Counted from the first letter of the stretch, positions 25,601-34,411 are shown. The stretch: DNA of 52,254 nt from Vreelandella subglaciescola (GCA_030454225.1 JAKDRW010000010.1:1-52254), one strand, 5' to 3'. The notes: generated from the letters alone by a model not told the origin. Made by a program: numbers and translations.

Positions 25601-26269
25601 TCAGTCAGCGCGATCGAGCCCCATCTGCCAGAAATCGATTTCCAGCCGCGTGGCGTCGTTAAAGATTTTCTTGAGCTCGGCAAAGCGCGCGGGCGAAACC
25701 TCAGCCAGGCGCTCGTTGAGCCACGCCATTTCGGCTTGCATGGCCTGCTGGAACGCGTCGCTTGAATACATCGCGATCCAGGCCTCAAAGGGATTGTCCG
25801 CGCCGCGCCGGGTAAAGGGCTGGGCGCTTAGCCAGTTGGCTATTTCGCCGTAGCCGACGAGGCAGGGCGAGAGCGCGACGTGCAGGTCGAGCAGGTCGCC
25901 GCGGCTGCCGGTGTCGAGCACGTAGCGGGTGTAGGCAAGCGTCGCCCGGGCTTCGGGAAGCGCCGTCAGGTCGTCTTCGCTGATGCCCCACTGGCGGCAG
26001 TAGTCGATATGCAGACCCAGCTCGATATCGATGATCGCCTTCATGCCTTCAAGCGCTTGGCGCAGGTCGGCAAGGTTGGGGCTTTTGTAGGCGGCGAGCG
26101 CGTAGGCGCGGCCAAAATGGATCAAAAACAGGTAGTCCTGCTTCAGGTAGTGGCGAAACGCGCCGTCCTCGAGCGTGCCGGCACCCAGCTGGCGGACAAA
26201 GTCGTGCTCGATGTAGGCGCGCCAGTCTTGCTGGCAGGCGGTAGTCAGGTCGCTGAACTGATAACTCAT
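25601..26269 (-). CDS. tenA: Aminopyrimidine aminohydrolase / thiaminase II
   Basis: TenA salvages thiamine breakdown products by hydrolysing aminopyrimidines to HMP. The 222-aa all-helical protein has the expected catalytic cysteine in LSPCLVGYGEIA and the C-terminal glutamate region TRLEIDFWQMG, and KQDYLFL near residue 43 is typical. Length is normal. The start at 26269 has GGAGG, but 15 nt upstream, which is rather far. There is no TPP riboswitch in the 61 bp before it, and no other thi gene in the window, so it is probably read from an upstream promoter. Confidence 0.93.
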   Translation of the reverse strand: MSYQFSDLTTACQQDWRAYIEHDFVRQLGAGTLEDGAFRHYLKQDYLFLIHFGRAYALAAYKSPNLADLRQALEGMKAIIDIELGLHIDYCRQWGISEDDLTALPEARATLAYTRYVLDTGSRGDLLDLHVALSPCLVGYGEIANWLSAQPFTRRGADNPFEAWIAMYSSDAFQQAMQAEMAWLNERLAEVSPARFAELKKIFNDATRLEIDFWQMGLDRAD

Positions 26270-26330
26270 GGTCTTGGGGTGTTTCCTCCAGGCGTTTGCA
26301 ACAAAATAAAGGTGGCGTTGCCGTCAGAGC

Positions 26331-26681
26331 TTACCAGAGCCAGCTACCCGGGCGAGCCGGGGGCTGTCGGCGGCGCAGGGCGATAAAGCCCAGCACGCAG
26401 CGCAGCCCTAGCCACACGGCTAGCAGCGGCCACAAAATGGCGCCTAGCATAAACACGCTGACGGCAAACACGGCGCAGAGGTACAGCGCGCCGATCCAGA
26501 AGGTACGAATCAGGTAGCGGTAGTGCGTCTGCAGCCAGGGAGCGGCGTCCCGGCGGTAGACGTAGGCGATGATCACGCCGATTAGCAGGGTGAGGCTGGC
26601 GGTCAAAAGGCCGCCAAGAAATAGCCCGTAAACGATGTGGGGCGTGCGCGTATCATCGCGAGAAACGTAAGCATCAGACAT
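26331..26681 (-). CDS. DUF4870-like small membrane protein, paralogue B
   Basis: The 116-aa protein has three hydrophobic segments and the central motif HYRYLIRTFWIGALY, which recurs almost unchanged (HYRYQIRTFWIGLLY) in the gene at 27691-28080. The two are paralogues that bracket the LpxL-type acyltransferase gene. The family is similar to small DUF4870 membrane proteins of unknown function. Start at the ATG 26681 rather than 26726, because the first 15 residues do not resemble the paralogue. The ribosome-binding site is weak (GAGC). Confidence 0.8.
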   Translation of the reverse strand: MSDAYVSRDDTRTPHIVYGLFLGGLLTASLTLLIGVIIAYVYRRDAAPWLQTHYRYLIRTFWIGALYLCAVFAVSVFMLGAILWPLLAVWLGLRCVLGFIALRRRQPPARPGSWLW

Positions 26682-26762
26682 GGCAGTAAGCTCGGGTAGC
26701 CGTTTGGGGCAGTCGGGGTGGGGCAATCAACGCGGGCGCAGAGTCGCGTCGGTCAAGCCGCG

Positions 26763-27686
26763 TCAGTAGAGCCGGAAATCGCGGTAGTTGGGCAAATCCA
26801 GCTGCTCTTCGATTACCTTGCGGTAGCGTTTGTATTCCCACTGGTACTGCGCCGGATCGAGCGCAATGGCGGCTTCGACGCAGGCGTTGACGCCGGTCGC
26901 CGAGGTAACGTCGTCAGCGCTATAAACGCGCTCGTCTGCGTCCAGAAAATGGATCTCGAAGCCCTGCCCAGGCACGCGCAGGGCAACGCCGGTAACCACC
27001 CGCGCCTGAGTGCGAGCCACCAGCTTGGGTAGCAGCGTGGCGGTATAGGCGTCGCGATGGAAAAACGGCGCAAACACGCCGCTGCCCCAGCTGGGCTCTT
27101 GGTCGGGCAGAATGCCGATGGCTTCCTGACGTTTGAGCGCCTTGAGCAGCGCCGCCACGCCGCGGGCGTTGGTGGGCACCAGCGACGCGCCCTGGCGCTC
27201 GCGGCCGTGGCGAATCACCGGATCGAGCCCGGCCATTTTGGACGGCTCGTACATCGCGGTAAACGGGAAGTGGCTGGAGAGCCAGAAGTTGAGCACCTCC
27301 CAGTTGCCAAAGTGCGGCGCCAGCACGATGACGCCGCGGCCTTCGCGCCGCGCGCCGTCGAGCTTATCGCGCCCGTGTACGGCCAGAATGCCGGCGTCAA
27401 CGCGCTCGGGCGGCGCCATCCAGGCGTGGCCCAGTTCGAGCATGGTAGCGCTTGAGTGGCGCAGGCTCTGGCGCGTTAGCGCCCGCCGCTCGCCAACGCT
27501 TTGCTCGGGGTAAACCGCGGCCAAGTTGCGCTGGGTCACGCTGCGTTCGCGTTCGCTCAGCCGGTATACCAGCGCGCCGGTCACCCGCGACAACCGCCAC
27601 AGGCGGGCAAGCGGCCAGCGCGCCAGCCGGCGCCACAGCCAGGCAACGGCGCCGGCGCGGGCGTTATGGCGGGGCATGCGCGTCAT
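26763..27686 (-). CDS. LpxL/HtrB-type lipid A acyltransferase
   Basis: Inner-membrane acyltransferase that adds a secondary acyl chain (lauroyl or myristoyl) to Kdo2-lipid IVA, or a related lipid. The 307-aa protein has the catalytic HX4E motif in HFGNWE (near residue 124), an N-terminal basic and hydrophobic region in place of a full signal anchor, and the family segment GILPDQEP. Length is typical of LpxL. Its start lies 4 bp after the stop of the preceding membrane-protein gene and lacks its own strong ribosome-binding site, so translational coupling is likely. Which acyl chain it transfers, or whether it is an ornithine-lipid type enzyme, cannot be told. Confidence 0.88.
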   Translation of the reverse strand: MTRMPRHNARAGAVAWLWRRLARWPLARLWRLSRVTGALVYRLSERERSVTQRNLAAVYPEQSVGERRALTRQSLRHSSATMLELGHAWMAPPERVDAGILAVHGRDKLDGARREGRGVIVLAPHFGNWEVLNFWLSSHFPFTAMYEPSKMAGLDPVIRHGRERQGASLVPTNARGVAALLKALKRQEAIGILPDQEPSWGSGVFAPFFHRDAYTATLLPKLVARTQARVVTGVALRVPGQGFEIHFLDADERVYSADDVTSATGVNACVEAAIALDPAQYQWEYKRYRKVIEEQLDLPNYRDFRLY

Positions 27687-27690
27687 ACGC

Positions 27691-28080
27691 TTAAATCAGC
27701 CAGCTATTGACGTTGCCCGGCGCACGCTTTTCCTGCAGCCCTTTAAAGCCTTTGACGCAGCGCACGATAAACCAGACGGCGAGCGCCAGCATCAGCGGCA
27801 AGCCGATGAGCGCGAAGGCGAGGATAATTGTCACGGTGGCGTAGAGCAGGCCAATCCAGAACGTGCGAATCTGGTAGCGGTAGTGCTCATCCAGCCAGGC
27901 TGGGCCGTTGCCGCGGTACATGTAGGCAATAACAACGCCGATAATCGACGTAAACCCGACGACAAAACTGGCCAGGTAGAGTGCGTAAACCACAGTCGCC
28001 ATCGTGGTGTCCGGCGCCTGCGACGCCTCGTGGACGACATTGCTTGCCAAGGGGGATGGCTGCTCAATATCTTCGCTCAT
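27691..28080 (-). CDS. DUF4870-like small membrane protein, paralogue A
   Basis: The 129-aa protein has a polar N-terminus of about 28 residues and three hydrophobic segments, with HYRYQIRTFWIGLLY in the middle and VWFIVRCVKGFKGL at the end. It is the paralogue of the protein at 26331-26681. It directly precedes the acyltransferase gene (4 bp between stop and start), so the pair is almost certainly one operon. AGGAG lies about 12 nt before the ATG. Function unknown; a role with the acyltransferase in the inner membrane is inference. Confidence 0.82.
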   Translation of the reverse strand: MSEDIEQPSPLASNVVHEASQAPDTTMATVVYALYLASFVVGFTSIIGVVIAYMYRGNGPAWLDEHYRYQIRTFWIGLLYATVTIILAFALIGLPLMLALAVWFIVRCVKGFKGLQEKRAPGNVNSWLI

Positions 28081-28194
28081 ACGCGTACCCGCTCCTGGTG
28101 TCGGTAGTTGATAGTCCTGTTAGTCGGCGCGGGAACTATACCTTGGTGTGCCGTAGCGGTCATCAGGCGCTCTGCTTTCTCCTCGCTATTGTGG

Positions 28195-28590
28195 CTATTC
28201 GGCGGCTGGCTTTTGCGCCGGGCGGGCGATTTCCAGCAGGTTGCCGTCGGGGTCGCGCAGGTAGATCGACTCGATCGGGAAGCTGGCGCCCTGGCGGGAC
28301 ACCGGCCCCAGCTCGATGTCGATGGCCAGCGCGTCCAAGTGCTGCTTGAACTCGTCGAGCGGCAGCTGGCAGCGCAGGCACAGGTCGAGGCTGCCCGGTG
28401 TCGGGGTCGCGGAGGTGGGGGCGATATCGGTGTCGGTCTGGTGCAGGCGCAGGGCGGTATCGCCAAGCATCAGGTCAACACGCTGGGCGTCGCGGTAGCG
28501 CACGTCAAGCCCCAGCACGCGGGAGTAAAAGTCCACGGCGCGGGTCATGTCCGTTACCGTCACCACCAGATGATCCAGTCCTGAGAGCAT
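28195..28590 (-). CDS. VOC family metalloprotein (glyoxalase/dioxygenase fold)
   Basis: The 131-aa protein has the VOC layout: an opening LDHLVVTVTDMTRAVDFYSRVLG with the first metal-ligand His, LRLHQ in the middle and a closing IYLRDPDGNLLEIA with the final Glu. It resembles the small fosfomycin-resistance/virulence-protein-like VOC group, whose reactions vary, so substrate is open. AAGGAA precedes the ATG. It is 114 bp upstream of the paralogue A gene on the same strand and may head that run of genes. Confidence 0.85.
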   Translation of the reverse strand: MLSGLDHLVVTVTDMTRAVDFYSRVLGLDVRYRDAQRVDLMLGDTALRLHQTDTDIAPTSATPTPGSLDLCLRCQLPLDEFKQHLDALAIDIELGPVSRQGASFPIESIYLRDPDGNLLEIARPAQKPAAE

Positions 28591-28687
28591 GGCACTTTCC
28601 TTACGTCAAAAGTCTTAAAGATAAACGGGCTGGTTAAAGAATACGCTGAGGGGGCATTTCGACGCAAAGTCGGCGCGCCGAATCGGC

Positions 28688-28713
28688 GCGTGCAACGGGG
28701 CGTTGTTGCACGC
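28688..28713. promoter_or_regulatory. Inverted repeat upstream of the acyl-CoA dehydrogenase gene
   Basis: GCGTGCAAC-GGGGCGTT-GTTGCACGC: a perfect 9-bp dyad with an 8-nt centre, 125 bp before the dehydrogenase start and 98 bp before the VOC start in the divergent region. No T run follows, so an operator or hairpin is more likely than a terminator. The regulator is unknown. Confidence 0.4.
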
Positions 28714-28837
28714 TAGGCGGCTTGTGCGTTAACTATGCGTCAAGTATTCAAGCATACGTTTGTCTGTTTTTTATGTTGAACCGCTAACACCAGCGTCGCG
28801 TATCGAGCGCGGTGGTGTCTGACTCGTGAGGATCGCT

Positions 28838-30631
28838 ATGAATCACTACGCTGCACCGCTGCGCGACATGCGCTTCGTACTGGAAGAGCAGCAGCGCCAC
28901 CGCGCGCTTGAGCTTCCAGGCTTTGAGGACGTCTCGGGTGAGCTGGTCGAGGCGGTGCTGGAAGAAGCCGCCAAACTCGCCGGCGACGTCTGGGCGCCGC
29001 TCAACGCCGTGGGCGACCGCCAGGGCGCCACCCGCCATGAAGATGGCAGCGTGACTACGGCAGACGGCTTTGCCGGCGCCTATCGGGCCTACGTTGACGG
29101 CGGCTGGAACGGCATCGGCGTGGATGAAGCGCTAGGCGGACAAAACCTGCCGGAGGTGGTGGCAAGCGCGGCGCAGGAAATGTTCCAGAGCGCCAACATG
29201 GCGCTGGGGCTTTGCCCGATGCTCACCGCCGGGGCGATCGAGGCGCTGTCGCAGCACGGCAGCGACGCGCTGCAAACCGCGTTTCTGCCGGGCCTGGTGG
29301 CGGGGAACTTTACCGGCACCATGAACCTGACCGAGCCCCAGGCCGGTTCCGATTTATCCCAGGTGCGTACCCGCGCCGTGCCGGACGGCGAGCATTACCG
29401 CCTGAGCGGGCAAAAAATCTACATTACCTGGGGCGAGCACGACGTCGCGGAAAATATCCTGCATCTGGTGCTGGCGCGCACGCCCGATGCGCCCGCGGGC
29501 AACCGCGGCATCTCGCTGTTTGTGGTGCCCAAACGGCTGCTCAATGCCGACGGGTCGCTGGGCGAACGTAACGATGTGATCTGCGCCTCGCTTGAGCACA
29601 AGGCCGGGATTCATGGCTCGCCCACCTGTACGCTGAATTTCGGCGAGAACGGCGGCGCCGTGGGCTATCTGGTCGGCGAGCCGGGACGCGGGCTGAATCA
29701 TATGTTCACCATGATGAATGCCGCGCGGCACAAGGTGGGCATACAGGGAATCGGCGTGGCCGAGCGCGCCTGCCAACATGCGTTTGCCTATGCCCGCGAA
29801 CGCACCCAAGGGCGGCGCACCCAGGCGCAGGGCGGCGGCGAATGCGCGATCAGCGAGCACCTCGACGTGCGGCGCATGCTGCTGTCGATGCGCGCGCGCA
29901 CCGATGCCCTGCGGGCGCTGGCGCTTTACTGCGCGGCGCAAATGGACGCTGCCCGCCGCGCCGACTCGGCCGAAAAAAGACAGGCGGCTCAGGCGCGCGT
30001 TGACGTGTTGATTCCCGTGGTCAAGGCGTTTTCCACCGACCAGGCGGTGGCCATTGCCTCGACGGGGATTCAGGTTCACGGCGGCATGGGCTATATCGAA
30101 GAAACCGGGGCTGCCCAGCTATGGCGCGACGCGCGCATTACGCCTATCTACGAAGGCACCAACGGCATTCAGGCGCTGGATCTGGCCGGCCGTAAACTGC
30201 AGCGTGACGGCGGCCATGCGCTGGAAACGCTGCTGGACAAGCTCGATGACACCGCCCGCGCTCTTGAGGCACACCCGCAGCTTGCCGATTTGGGCATCGC
30301 CCTTGCCGCCGGCGGTGAAGATGCCCGCGCGGCCATGCAGCGGGTGCTGGAGCAAGGGCGGGACGCCACCGGGGGCGCGGATGCCGTGCAGGCCTTCGCC
30401 ACACCGTTTCTGACCCTGCTTGGCCATGTGCTGTGCGCCTGGCAGATGGGCGAGGCAGCGCTTGCCGCACAGGCAGCGATAGACGCGGAGGACGATGATC
30501 CGTTCTACGCGCAAAAACGTACCAGCGCCGCGTTTGTGATCACCCAGTGGCTGCCTGAAGGCCGCGCCCAGCGCGCCGTGATCGACGCCGGCCTGCAGTG
30601 CCTTGACGACTTCGTCCCGCATCTGGGATAA
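28838..30631 (+). CDS. Acyl-CoA dehydrogenase (with extra C-terminal domain)
   Basis: FAD-dependent enzyme for the first step of fatty-acid beta-oxidation. The 597-aa protein is the long bacterial form with an added C-terminal domain (PF12806-like). Seen: an N-terminal helical domain, FTGTMNLTEPQAGSDLS at the middle-domain entry, and the catalytic base Glu439 in PIYEGTNGIQ. The alternative start at 28826 (GTG) is in frame, but GAGGAT is placed for the ATG at 28838. It is 28 bp upstream of an enoyl-CoA hydratase gene on the same strand, so the two form a degradation operon. Chain-length preference is unknown. Confidence 0.92.
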   Translation: MNHYAAPLRDMRFVLEEQQRHRALELPGFEDVSGELVEAVLEEAAKLAGDVWAPLNAVGDRQGATRHEDGSVTTADGFAGAYRAYVDGGWNGIGVDEALGGQNLPEVVASAAQEMFQSANMALGLCPMLTAGAIEALSQHGSDALQTAFLPGLVAGNFTGTMNLTEPQAGSDLSQVRTRAVPDGEHYRLSGQKIYITWGEHDVAENILHLVLARTPDAPAGNRGISLFVVPKRLLNADGSLGERNDVICASLEHKAGIHGSPTCTLNFGENGGAVGYLVGEPGRGLNHMFTMMNAARHKVGIQGIGVAERACQHAFAYARERTQGRRTQAQGGGECAISEHLDVRRMLLSMRARTDALRALALYCAAQMDAARRADSAEKRQAAQARVDVLIPVVKAFSTDQAVAIASTGIQVHGGMGYIEETGAAQLWRDARITPIYEGTNGIQALDLAGRKLQRDGGHALETLLDKLDDTARALEAHPQLADLGIALAAGGEDARAAMQRVLEQGRDATGGADAVQAFATPFLTLLGHVLCAWQMGEAALAAQAAIDAEDDDPFYAQKRTSAAFVITQWLPEGRAQRAVIDAGLQCLDDFVPHLG

Positions 30632-30659
30632 ACGTGATGCCATCAACGAAGGAAGTATT

Positions 30660-31433
30660 ATGAGTGAAAGCGTTATTGACCTGCAGGAACGCGACGGTAT
30701 CGCCCGGCTAACCGTTAACCGACCCAAGGCGCTCAACGCGCTGAACGACGCGGTGCTCGCAGCGCTCGACGAGGTGCTGGATAGCCTTGAAGCCAACGCC
30801 GGGCTGCGCGCGGTGCTGCTGACGGGCGCCGGTGACAAAGCGTTTATCGCCGGCGCTGATATTACCCGGATGCGCGAGCAGACGCCGCGCGAAGCGCAGG
30901 AGTTTGCCCGCCGCGCGCTGGCGACCATCAAGCGGCTGGAGCACCTGCCGGTGCCCGTGGTGGCGCTGGTCAACGGCTTTTGCCTGGGCGGCGGCTGCGA
31001 GCTGGCGCTGGCCTGCGACTGGGCGGTGGCCAGCGACAACGCCGTGTTCGGCCAGCCCGAAGTGCAGCTGGGCATCATCCCCGGCTTTGGCGGCACCCAG
31101 CGCCTGCCGCGCCGCGTGGGGCCGGCCATGGCGCTTGAGCTGATTACCACCGGGCGCAAGATTGACGCCAATGAGGCGCTGCGTATCGGGCTGGTCAACC
31201 GCGTGATGCCCCAGGCCGAGCTTGACGCTTATGCCGAGGAGCTGGCCGATCAGCTTGCCGCCAGCGCTCCGCAGGCCGTGGGCACTGCCAAGCGCGCCCT
31301 GTATGACGGGATGGATCAGGACATGGACAGCGCGCTGGCGCTGGAAACCAGTCTCTTCGCGCTGTGCTTTGCCGGCGATGAGCAGGCCGAGGGCATGGCC
31401 GCCTTTGTCGAGAAGCGCCGCGCGCGCTTTTGA
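30660..31433 (+). CDS. Enoyl-CoA hydratase/isomerase (crotonase family)
   Basis: Crotonase-fold enzyme expected to hydrate the trans-2-enoyl-CoA made by the preceding dehydrogenase. The 257-aa protein has the oxyanion-hole strand and the two catalytic glutamates: Glu114 in GGGCELAL and Glu134 in GQPEVQLGIIPGFGG, both of which are needed for hydration and are present. AAGGAA lies before the ATG at 30660. Family members can instead be isomerases or methylglutaconyl-CoA hydratases, but the two glutamates and operon context favour a hydratase. Confidence 0.9.
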   Translation: MSESVIDLQERDGIARLTVNRPKALNALNDAVLAALDEVLDSLEANAGLRAVLLTGAGDKAFIAGADITRMREQTPREAQEFARRALATIKRLEHLPVPVVALVNGFCLGGGCELALACDWAVASDNAVFGQPEVQLGIIPGFGGTQRLPRRVGPAMALELITTGRKIDANEALRIGLVNRVMPQAELDAYAEELADQLAASAPQAVGTAKRALYDGMDQDMDSALALETSLFALCFAGDEQAEGMAAFVEKRRARF

Positions 31434-31492
31434 GCCGGCGCGCAACGCTAAAGCATGCTTTACTGGCTTTATCCCCTTTCAAGGAGCTCGGC

Positions 31493-32491
31493 ATGCTTCG
31501 CCTTTGTTTTCGATGTTTGCGTGTACGGCGCTTTTTTGCGCTGGCGGTAACGGCGACCCTGGCTCCGGCCGCGGCGCACGCCGCCGACGAGACGTTTAGT
31601 TTTGACGTCGCCAACGACGGCATGATCAGCAATGACGACGGCCACTACACCAGCGGCGTCAAGCTCGGCTGGAATTTTACGCCCGAGTCGTCGCACTGGA
31701 CACAGCGGCTTTCGCGCGCGCTGCCCGATGCGCTTATCGAGCGCGCCGGCGGGGCGGAGTATCATCTGGTGCATCAGATTTATACGCCCGATAACATCGA
31801 CGCATCAAAGCTGATCGAGGACGACCGCCCCTACGCGGGGCTGGTTTACGGCGGCGTGTCGCTATACGGCGATACGCCTACGGCGGCGGGGCATACCGTC
31901 ACCGACCTGCATCTGGACGCAGGCATGGTGGGGCCGTCTTCGCTTGCCGAAAGCATTCAGCAGGAAGTGCATCGTTTTAGCGGCAATGATCGCCCCCAGG
32001 GGTGGAGTCATCAGCTTCACGATGAGGCGATTATTAACCTGGCAGTGCGTCGCCAGTGGTGGCGTGAAACGCCGCTTGCGGGTAAGCAACTGGCCTTTGG
32101 CCCCGGCGCCAGCGCGGCGCTGGGTAATCTTTACACCTACGCCGGCGCGGGCTATAGCGTGCGCTTTGGCGACGCTGCCCGAAGCGTTCCCAGCCTGACG
32201 CCAAGCCCCGCCAGCAGCGCAGGGTTTACCGCCGGGGGCGGCTTTCGCTGGTACCTGTTTGCCGGGATTGACGGCCGTTACATGGCGCGCAACCTGCTGC
32301 TCGACGGCAACACCTTCTCAAGCAGCCACTCGGTCGACCGGCGTGAATGGGTCGGCGACGTATCGGCCGGTTTTGCTCTGGCATGGAACGCCTGGCGCAT
32401 GAACTTTGCCGCCTTGCAGCGCAGCGACGAGTTCCGCGGCCAGCAAAGCCGCGACAGGTTCGCTGCGCTGACGCTTTCCAAAAAGCTTTAG
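31493..32491 (+). CDS. lpxR: LpxR-like lipid A deacylase (outer membrane)
   Basis: Predicted outer-membrane beta-barrel of the LpxR/DUF2219 family, which removes the 3'-acyloxyacyl group of lipid A. The 332-aa protein has a signal peptide ending AHAAD, then the family N-terminus FDVANDGMISNDDGHYTSG with the conserved Asn and Asp of the active site, DRPYAGL, and the QGWSHQLHDE segment carrying the conserved His. The C-terminus ends in a barrel strand (FAALTLSKKL). The start is the ATG at 31493 with AAGGAG 7 nt upstream. It lies 59 bp after the crotonase gene, so it may be read from the same transcript. It overlaps yghU by 4 bp at the 3' end. Confidence 0.85.
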   Translation: MLRLCFRCLRVRRFFALAVTATLAPAAAHAADETFSFDVANDGMISNDDGHYTSGVKLGWNFTPESSHWTQRLSRALPDALIERAGGAEYHLVHQIYTPDNIDASKLIEDDRPYAGLVYGGVSLYGDTPTAAGHTVTDLHLDAGMVGPSSLAESIQQEVHRFSGNDRPQGWSHQLHDEAIINLAVRRQWWRETPLAGKQLAFGPGASAALGNLYTYAGAGYSVRFGDAARSVPSLTPSPASSAGFTAGGGFRWYLFAGIDGRYMARNLLLDGNTFSSSHSVDRREWVGDVSAGFALAWNAWRMNFAALQRSDEFRGQQSRDRFAALTLSKKL

Positions 32492-33351
32492 CCGCCGATT
32501 TTGTCCTGGGTCCTGTGCTCGAAATCGCTGGCGGCGTGGCGTTCCAGCAGCTGTTCGTGGGGCTCGCCGAAGGGGCGGTTGACCATGCAGCCGCGCTTGA
32601 CCGCAGGGCGCTCGGCAATTTCGCGAGCCCAGCGCATCACGTGCTGGTAGTCGTGCAGCTGTAAAAACTCCACGGCGTCATAGGTACGCCCCAGCGCCAT
32701 CTGGCCAAACCATCCCCAGCTGGCGATATCGGCGATGCTGTAGTTCTCGCCGTTAAGGTAGCGAGTCGTGGCCAGGCGCTGGTCAAGCACGTCGAACAGG
32801 CGCTTGGTTTCCATGGCGTAGCGGTCGATAGGGTATTTTAGCGCCTCGGGCGCGTAGGCATAAAAGTGGCCGAAGCCGCCGCCGACAAAGCCCGCGCTGC
32901 TCATCTGCCAGAATAGCCAGTTAAGCGTTTCGGTGCGCGTCGCGTGCGCCCTGGGCAGCAGCGCGTCAAACTGCTCGGCGAGATACAGCAAAATCGAGCC
33001 GGACTCGAAGACGCGCACCGGCTCGCTGTGGCCGTGGTCAAAGAGTGCCGGAATCTTGGAATTGGGATTGGCCCCGACAAAGCCGCTGCCGAACTGCTCG
33101 CCCTCGCCGATATCCACCAGCCAGGCGTCGTATTCGGCGTCGTGGCCGAGCGCCAGCAGCTCTTCAAACATGATTGCGGCTTTGACCCCGTTGGGCGTGG
33201 CGAGCGAATAAAGCTGAAAGCGGTGCTTGCCTAACGACAGCGGCTGGTCATGGGTGGCGCCGGCAGTGGGGCGGTTGGTGCCGGAAAACTTGCCGCCGTT
33301 TCCGGCTTCCCATTGCCATACGCGGGGCAGGGTGTAAGACGTAGCGCTCAT
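32488..33351 (-). CDS. yghU: YghU-type glutathione transferase / disulfide-bond oxidoreductase
   Basis: Nu-class glutathione transferase homologous to E. coli YghU, which has peroxidase and disulfide-bond reductase activity with glutathione. The 287-aa protein has an unusual N-terminal extension (YTLPRVWQWEAGNGGKFSG), then a thioredoxin-like domain (YSLATPNGVKAAIMFEE, with NPNSKIPALFD and ESGSILLYLAE) and an all-helical C-terminal domain. Family sequences use backbone and Thr contacts instead of a catalytic Cys, and the TPNG loop is present. AGGAG lies 7 nt before the ATG at 33351. Confidence 0.93.
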   Translation of the reverse strand: MSATSYTLPRVWQWEAGNGGKFSGTNRPTAGATHDQPLSLGKHRFQLYSLATPNGVKAAIMFEELLALGHDAEYDAWLVDIGEGEQFGSGFVGANPNSKIPALFDHGHSEPVRVFESGSILLYLAEQFDALLPRAHATRTETLNWLFWQMSSAGFVGGGFGHFYAYAPEALKYPIDRYAMETKRLFDVLDQRLATTRYLNGENYSIADIASWGWFGQMALGRTYDAVEFLQLHDYQHVMRWAREIAERPAVKRGCMVNRPFGEPHEQLLERHAASDFEHRTQDKIGG

Positions 33352-33431
33352 CGTGTTCTCCTGTTGAACGTGTCGGGGCAGCATTAACCCTCTATCATAC
33401 GCCGGCAAAAGCCGAAAAACAGGGTACCGTC

Positions 33432-34280
33432 ATGCGCATTGACCAGCTGTACTGCTATCCGGTGAAGTCGCTGCAGGGCATCGCCCTGAGCAAAGCCCGT
33501 GTGGAGAGCCGAGGCCTTGTCATGGACCGGCAGTGGATGCTGGTGAATGCGCAGCAGCGCTTTGTCACCCAGCGCCAACGCCCGCTGCTGGCCACTGTTG
33601 GCGTGGCGCTGACGGCGGAGGCGCTGGTGCTCTCGCACGCCGGAGTGGCGGCGCTGCACGTGCCGCTTTTACCGCCCGCGGGCAAGCTGCGCATGGTTTG
33701 CGTCTGGCAGGATCACTGCAAGGCGTACCCGGAAAGCGTTGACGCCTCGCGCTGGTTTGAGGCAGCCCTTGGCGAGCAGGGCCGAGGGCTTACGCTGGTG
33801 CGCTTTGCGCGCGAATTTTCCCGCGCGGTCGAGCCCGATTTTTTAGCCGGCGAGCCGGCGTACACGCAGTTCGCCGACGGCTATCCGTTTCTACTCACCA
33901 CGACCGGCTCGCTGGACAGGCTTAACGCAGCGCTTGCGGCCAGCGGCCAGGCACCGGTGCCGATGAGCCGCTTTCGCCCCAATATCGTGGTTCAGACGGC
34001 GTCCGCCTGGGCAGAAGACGGCTGGCACAGGCTAACAACGGAAAATGACGCCCTGGCCTGGACGCTGCGCAAGCCCAGCCAGCGCTGCAAGATCACCACG
34101 ATCGATCAGCGGACTGCGGCCATTCCCGCGCCGGGCGAGCCGCTGAGAACCCTGCTGGCGCTCAATTCCCAGCCGCACCTGAAAGGCGCGCACTTTGGCC
34201 AGAACGCCACGCTTGCCCGTGGCGAAGGTGAATGGCTCCACATCGGCGATAGCGTCTACGCCGCGGCGGCAGAAGCATGA
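33432..34280 (+). CDS. MOSC domain protein (YcbX/YiiM-like molybdenum-cofactor sulfur carrier family)
   Basis: The 282-aa protein has an N-terminal MOSC beta-barrel domain (IDQLYCYPVKSLQGIAL at the start) and a C-terminal MOSC domain with MSRFRPNIVVQ and KPSQRCKITTIDQRT, where the Cys is expected to carry sulfur. Related proteins detoxify N-hydroxylated bases (YcbX, YiiM). It lacks the C-terminal ferredoxin domain found in YcbX. The ATG at 33432 has AGGGTACC upstream, a weak site. The osmC gene starts 131 bp after its stop. Confidence 0.88.
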   Translation: MRIDQLYCYPVKSLQGIALSKARVESRGLVMDRQWMLVNAQQRFVTQRQRPLLATVGVALTAEALVLSHAGVAALHVPLLPPAGKLRMVCVWQDHCKAYPESVDASRWFEAALGEQGRGLTLVRFAREFSRAVEPDFLAGEPAYTQFADGYPFLLTTTGSLDRLNAALAASGQAPVPMSRFRPNIVVQTASAWAEDGWHRLTTENDALAWTLRKPSQRCKITTIDQRTAAIPAPGEPLRTLLALNSQPHLKGAHFGQNATLARGEGEWLHIGDSVYAAAAEA

Positions 34281-34411
34281 CCCGCCCGCCGATGGCGGAC
34301 GTTTCAGTCGACTATCTTGATAAAGCCGCGTCTTCGCTGCAGGATGGCTGTCCCCCGACGACGTTCGTTGAAGAGCGTTATCGCTTCAATAATGCTAACA
34401 GGAGTATCGGT

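Noticed and set aside
26270-26330. TPP riboswitch before tenA
   Set aside because: Only 61 bp separate it from the upstream gene, and none of the conserved THI-box segments (such as CTGAGA) is present.
34277-34411. N-terminally extended OsmC beginning at 34277
   Set aside because: The extra residues are unlike OsmC and overlap the MOSC gene; AGGAG supports the ATG at 34412.
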